From Liolophura sinensis (Eukaryota; Mollusca; Polyplacophora; Chitonida; Chitonidae), in the NCBI RefSeq assembly GCF_032854445.1, contig NC_088304.1, positions 23,049,513 through 23,113,512 on the forward strand: 64,000 nt of DNA, given 5' to 3'. Position 1 is the first letter of the stretch, and the number at the start of each line of letters is the position of its first letter. Below are positions 59,801 to 64,000 of this stretch, one piece after another. A model generated the notes under the pieces. It did not search any database, was not told the origin of the DNA, and worked only from the letters and a program-made list of their open reading frames with translations. A program made the translations under genes and the position numbers.

Positions 59801-61352
59801 GGCTTTGTTAAAAAGAGAGATTTTCAGAATTTAATATCGGTTTCATTTTTATAGTATAAGAAATTTTGTAATGTTACAAATTCAAAAATATTTGAAAATG
59901 AAAGTGCGACGATGTGGCGAGTCGTCAGTTGATCTGTCATATTATCACAATCTTTTGACGTTAGAGAGAAACCCCAGTGTTACATCTTTTGTACGGTATA
60001 TAACTGCTGTCCTTGAGGACAAACCGACCTAGTGTAAACCCCATTTTTTGTGCACTCTCACATTTGTCACTGGAAAGGCTTTTACATTTATATTATATTT
60101 CACTTCCCTGGTGTTTGCAGTGCAGCTGTAAATGGGAGGACGGAAAGCTTGTGGTGAACCAGGCACCGACTGACCCCGCTGCTAAAATCAAACCTCAGAC
60201 TATCTACAGGGAGGTCACAGATGACGACGAGATGCTAACGGTCAGTGGCGTACACACAAGGGAACACAGGGGAACAAAGTACACAAAGGAGAGCAATGTG
60301 CACATATGATAATAATGTACACACAGTGGAACAATGTACATCTACATTTAGCACAAGGGGTCTACACGTTTTACGGGAGAACAGTGTACACATAGCACAG
60401 ATGAAGAATGTCCACTTAGTACTGGGGAACAATGTACACGTAGTACAGGGGGAAAATGTGCACGTAGTACAGGGGAACAATGTACACGTAGTACAGGGGA
60501 ACAGTGTACATATACTTGTGTTACACAGGAGCGATACACACATGATAGGGGAAAACAATGTGCACGTAGCACGGGACAATAATGTACACATAATACGGAG
60601 GAACAATAACCACATATTAAGGGGGAAGAAAGCTGACTTAATACTGGGGAAGAATCTTCACGTCTAGAGGTGACCAATGTACACATGTACAAGGGCATAA
60701 TGTACACACTGCATTATGTCTTATTAAGGTACAGTTAATTAGACATAATGTAGGGAAACAATGTACACACAGGGGAACAAAGTACACATAGATAGCAATG
60801 TACAAATAGGGAACACTGTGCACACAGGAGAACAATGTACACAAAGTGAAACAATGTACACAGAGGGGAACTCTGTCCATAGTGTACGCTTATATAATCT
60901 GTCCATAGTACACCCTTATATACTCTGTCCGTAGTGTACCCTTATACACTCTGTCCATAGTGTACCTTTATATACTCTGTCCATGGTGTACCCTTATATA
61001 CTCTGTCCATAGTGCACCCTTATATACTCTGTCCATAGTGTACACTTATATAATCTGTCCATACTGTACCCTTATATACTCTGTTCATAATGTACTCTTA
61101 TATACTCTGTCCATAGTGTACCTTTATATACTCTGTGTACAAACACCAATACATGCAATGTACAAATAGGGAACACTGTGCACACAGGAGAACAATGTAC
61201 ACAAAGTGAAACAATGTACACAGAGGGGAACTCTGTCCATAGTGTACGCTTATATAATCTGTCCATAGTACACCCTTATATACTCTGTCCGTAGTGTACC
61301 CTTATACACTCTGTCCATAGTGTACCTTTATATACTCTGTGTACAAGCACCA

Positions 61353-61408
<56 letters not shown>

Positions 61409-61546
61409 CTAAAGCCGTGTTTAGAGTTAAGAGAGCCGTCTGAATGAAACTGTATTCTGGTTGTAATTGATCATGTTTTTCTCTCATTTCAGACAATACA
61501 TATCGGAGACGTTGTCTGCAAGCGATGGTTCAAACGACTTACATAA
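56842..61546 (+). CDS. FABP: Fatty-acid-binding protein (iLBP family), complete, 4 exons
   Basis: Exons 56842-56923, 59492-59661, 60121-60240 and 61493-61546 give 141 residues; phases are 1, 0, 0. The four-exon layout with the first intron in phase 1 after the N-terminal helix start is the classic FABP gene structure. Residues 10-25 match the family signature (GKWKLDRSENFEGFMK). Later strands are recognisable: KWEDGKLVV, TIYREVTDDDEML and the last strand IHIGDVVCKRWFKR. FABPs are cytosolic ten-strand beta-barrels that carry fatty acids or retinoids. The usual carboxylate-binding Arg-x-Tyr of the last strand reads Arg135-Trp-Phe137 here, so Tyr is replaced by Phe. Ligand cannot be predicted. 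Intron 1 carries a SINE; intron 3 is almost wholly tandem repeat. Confidence 0.92.
58167..58415 (+). mobile_element. SINE family A with 13-bp target-site duplication
   Basis: AATGAACTGTGAC is present at 58154-58166 and 58416-58428. A short deletion follows box A. In FABP intron 1, same strand as the gene. Confidence 0.95.
60245..60880. repeat. 24-bp-type GTACAC minisatellite in FABP intron 3
   Basis: Begins immediately after the exon 3 donor (60241). Units such as GGGGAACAATGTACACGTAG plus TACA vary in length and sequence, cleanest at 60.42-60.52 kb. It does not resemble the exon end. Confidence 0.85.
60795..61340. repeat. 186-bp duplication plus 30-bp tandem repeats
   Basis: The 186 bp at 60795-60980 recur at 61155-61340, by eye identically (offset 360). 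Between them lie 30-bp units with TATATACTCTGTCCATAGTG and TACCCT. The duplication includes the junction of the two repeat types, so it arose after both arrays. Confidence 0.88.
61356..61407. repeat. (TA)n microsatellite
   Basis: About 25 TA units in FABP intron 3, directly after the second 186-bp block and 85 bp before exon 4. Confidence 0.95.
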
Positions 61547-62737
61547 CACGGTGGTCTTCAGATATTAACAAAAAGACATAAAAATCCAGATGTTATTTTT
61601 CTTGCTGCGCACATGATGGCTGACTGGCTGATACATTGTTTTTGGGGACGTTTTTCTTTGCACAGAATTTCAACGTTTGAAAATAGACTACAGTCCATTT
61701 GTTCTTGACAAGGAATTACCATTATATTATGCTATATATAAGTATGCCCAGAGTGTTACCTCTCACACGCACCTCTCTCTGTAAATATATGTTTACATGA
61801 AAAACTGATGGACAGGCTTCTGTGATGGTACATTTACATGTAGCTAGGAAAAGGGGGCGCCAGCTGACCCAGGAAGTAAATGGCTTCTACCGGAAGCCGA
61901 CCACTGGATCACGTGTTTGAATCTTGATTTGCGTCCGAAGATTTGTCACTGTCGGTTACCTGGAGACACGCAATGGATTGAAACGAGTTTGACTGGTGTC
62001 AATGATCCTTTTCTTTGACAAGTTATACTAATGAATACATTGTGGCTCACGGATCGATTCTGATTCTACGTTGTCCCTAAGTTGATATGCCAACAAGTGT
62101 TATATATCTCTGGTTTACCTAAAGTTTACCTAACTTTAACATTAGCTTAATGTTAAATCTGGTTTTAAGCCTTGAACCAGTTATATTATATTAGTATACT
62201 ATCTATGAAATCAAAGAAACAGTCCTTAAATCTGCAAACACCTTATGAACTAGAACCAACTTTTCGTTCCAAAACTGTTTATGCGCAAGTTCTGAGGTAT
62301 TCCTGAATAAAAATCACAGGAATACAGGAATAAGCTTGAAAGTTGATGAAACAGACAGAGCGGTGGTGAGGGTATTTACTCCAGCCTAACTCTGTCCTGA
62401 CAATCACACTTCTAAATGAGACTATCATCGACAAAGTAGCTAAAATTTCTTTGAAAATACCAATCAAATATTATATACTTAACATGCAAAATAAAGACAA
62501 GCATATGTTTACCGTACTTTAATCATTTAGAATTCGTCAGAGCAAAATCGCTTTTATCTGAGGTACAACTGGGAACATATATAAGCCGATATGCCTGATG
62601 AGCAAGGCAATATGGAGTTTGCCATGTGGGGAGACCTATACATATGTTTTCTCTGGCGTGAGACTACATACCTAATAAGACTACCCTACAAAAATGTCGT
62701 TACTTTACGGATAGCAGCCGCAAAGTAGATTATTTAG
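61547..62737. other. FABP 3' UTR and intergenic DNA
   Basis: No polyadenylation site stands out close to the stop. Nothing else recognised. Confidence 0.4.
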
Positions 62738-62997
62738 TTCATTTATTTATTTGGCTTGGAGTTTTACGCCATATACTAAAGAATATTTAACTTATACGAC
62801 GACGGTCAGCTCGATGAGTGTCGGGGGAAACCGGACAGAGCCCAGGGTAAAAGCACGATCTCCAGCATGTTGCTTGCAGACCTTGCCATGTTCGAGCGGA
62901 AAAGAGCCAACATGAGCTGGACTTGAACTCACATCGACCGGCTTGGTGAAAGAGGTTGCTCTGCTAGCACGCTAACCACCAGGTCACTTTGGCTCCC
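62738..62997 (-). mobile_element. SINE family A, diverged
   Basis: TTTATTTATTTGGCTTGGAG, CTTATACGACGACGGTCAGC, AACATGAGCTGGACTTGAAC and GCTAGCACGCTAACCACC in family order. Confidence 0.88.
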
Positions 62998-63239
62998 GTA
63001 GACTAGATTAACTACATTAAAAAAAAGAACAGCGAAGCAGGCCACAGCTGTTCACCTGATCTGCACTCTTGCTTATATTTGTCGACGTGTGAACATTTTG
63101 AACACAAAAACTTGATATTATAGCTCTTGTGACGGGAATGAACTGGTCTGCAAGGCGCTCCCCCTGGCACCAAGCCTCACGTATCAGTGGCATGGGAATT
63201 AAAAAATAAAATAAATCAAAAGTCGAAACCAATTTAATG

Positions 63240-63530
63240 GGGAATGAGGTTAAACGTCGTACTCAACAATTCGTCGTATGACGACGAGGAGTCGTTGGTG
63301 TGTTGTACATGTCCTGTGTTTTCTTGTGGCATGACACTCCACCCAGTCACATTATACTGACATCAGGCCAACCAGTCCTGTCTCTTATCTCTACCTCTCA
63401 GTGGTGAGCGCTAAGCAAGGCAGCAACAAGTACCATTTTTAAAGTCTTTGGTACGACCCCACCCGGGGTTTGGTCCCGGCTCTCCCGACTTCGAGGCGGA
63501 CGCTCTAACCATTAGGCCACCTAAGCGGTC
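63240..63530 (-). mobile_element. SINE family B, near full length
   Basis: Minus strand: GGTGGCCTAATGGTTAGAGC (box A), GGGACCAAACCCCGGGTGG (box B-like), CGTACCAAAGACTTTAAAAA, CTGGTTGGCCTGATGTCAG and CGTCGTCATACGACGAATTG. Its head end equals the fragment at the start of the window. Confidence 0.85.
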
Positions 63531-64000
63531 AACCAACAAAATAAAGGCCCATGCGCACACATGTAGACTGTTAAGCACATAAAACTGCAATGGATTTATG
63601 TGAAGAATAAAAACTCCGTATAACGATTTCAGAGTATCTCAAGTCATTTAGCATCCCAAAGCTTCCGGGGCCTAGGTGGCCCCTGAACCCTCGCATTTTG
63701 TGGTGGAATGGTCGATCGATGGTCGTACCACTTTCAAATTGCTTCCGATGCGCCTGTATGTAATAGATATATGTACAGCCTACAACAGGCCTATGATCTA
63801 GTTCAATGAATGACTGTGTCAGTGTTAGCCCCTGTCCTAACCTACATGTTAATCATATCACCGTAGTCTGCAGGGCTTAACCTTCAGCTAGGACCAGGGC
63901 GCGTATGCACACTACACGCACAAGACTGGCCATGTACATGTCCTGAACTGGGACAGCCCAGGAGTAGGCTGCTGAGGGAAGCAAGTTACTAAGTTGATCA
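63531..64000. other. Intergenic, nothing recognised
   Basis: No exon, RNA gene or repeat unit identified in the last 470 bases. Confidence 0.5.

Overview
This is animal nuclear DNA, most likely from a lophotrochozoan marine invertebrate (a mollusc, or possibly a brachiopod). Evidence: genes split by canonical GT-AG introns, animal-specific gene families, many tandem repeats, and about thirty copies of a tRNA-derived SINE ending in (AAATA)n whose body resembles mollusc/lophotrochozoan SINEs (from memory, not searched). No retroviral, LTR or Polinton-type coding sequence was seen.

Layout. 1.2-5.75 kb, minus: a complete four-exon gene for a twin-CX9C protein, the homologue of human C22orf39 (DUF3128/UPF0545). 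It is head to head with a small gene whose last exon (7.6-7.9 kb, plus) encodes a 62-residue single-pass membrane protein. 13-26 kb: three minus-strand LC8 dynein light chain genes, each with an upstream block that looks like its promoter and 5' UTR exon. 31.6-36.3 kb, plus: a GLYAT-like N-acyltransferase gene (first exon not found). 38.2-40.3 kb, plus: a fourth, inverted LC8 copy with a recognisable promoter but a frameshifted coding region. 45.0-52.4 kb, plus: a complete six-exon OGFOD2 gene. 56.8-61.5 kb, plus: a complete four-exon fatty-acid-binding protein gene. The rest is repeats and unannotatable intergenic DNA.

Most unusual result: two minisatellites are tandem amplifications of exon-intron boundaries. 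In the GLYAT-like gene a 45-bp unit (39 bp of exon end plus GTGAGT) is repeated about 39 times, giving a ladder of near-identical 5' splice sites. In the C22orf39 homologue a 48-bp unit (intron end with its AG plus the exon start) is repeated about 20 times, giving a ladder of 3' splice sites. In both genes the outermost, coding-compatible site is the one that keeps the reading frame, and use of the others would run into a stop codon.

The genes do not form one pathway. The only local functional theme is the expansion of LC8, a dimeric hub protein of dynein and many other complexes, with near-identical 3' halves that suggest recent duplication or gene conversion.
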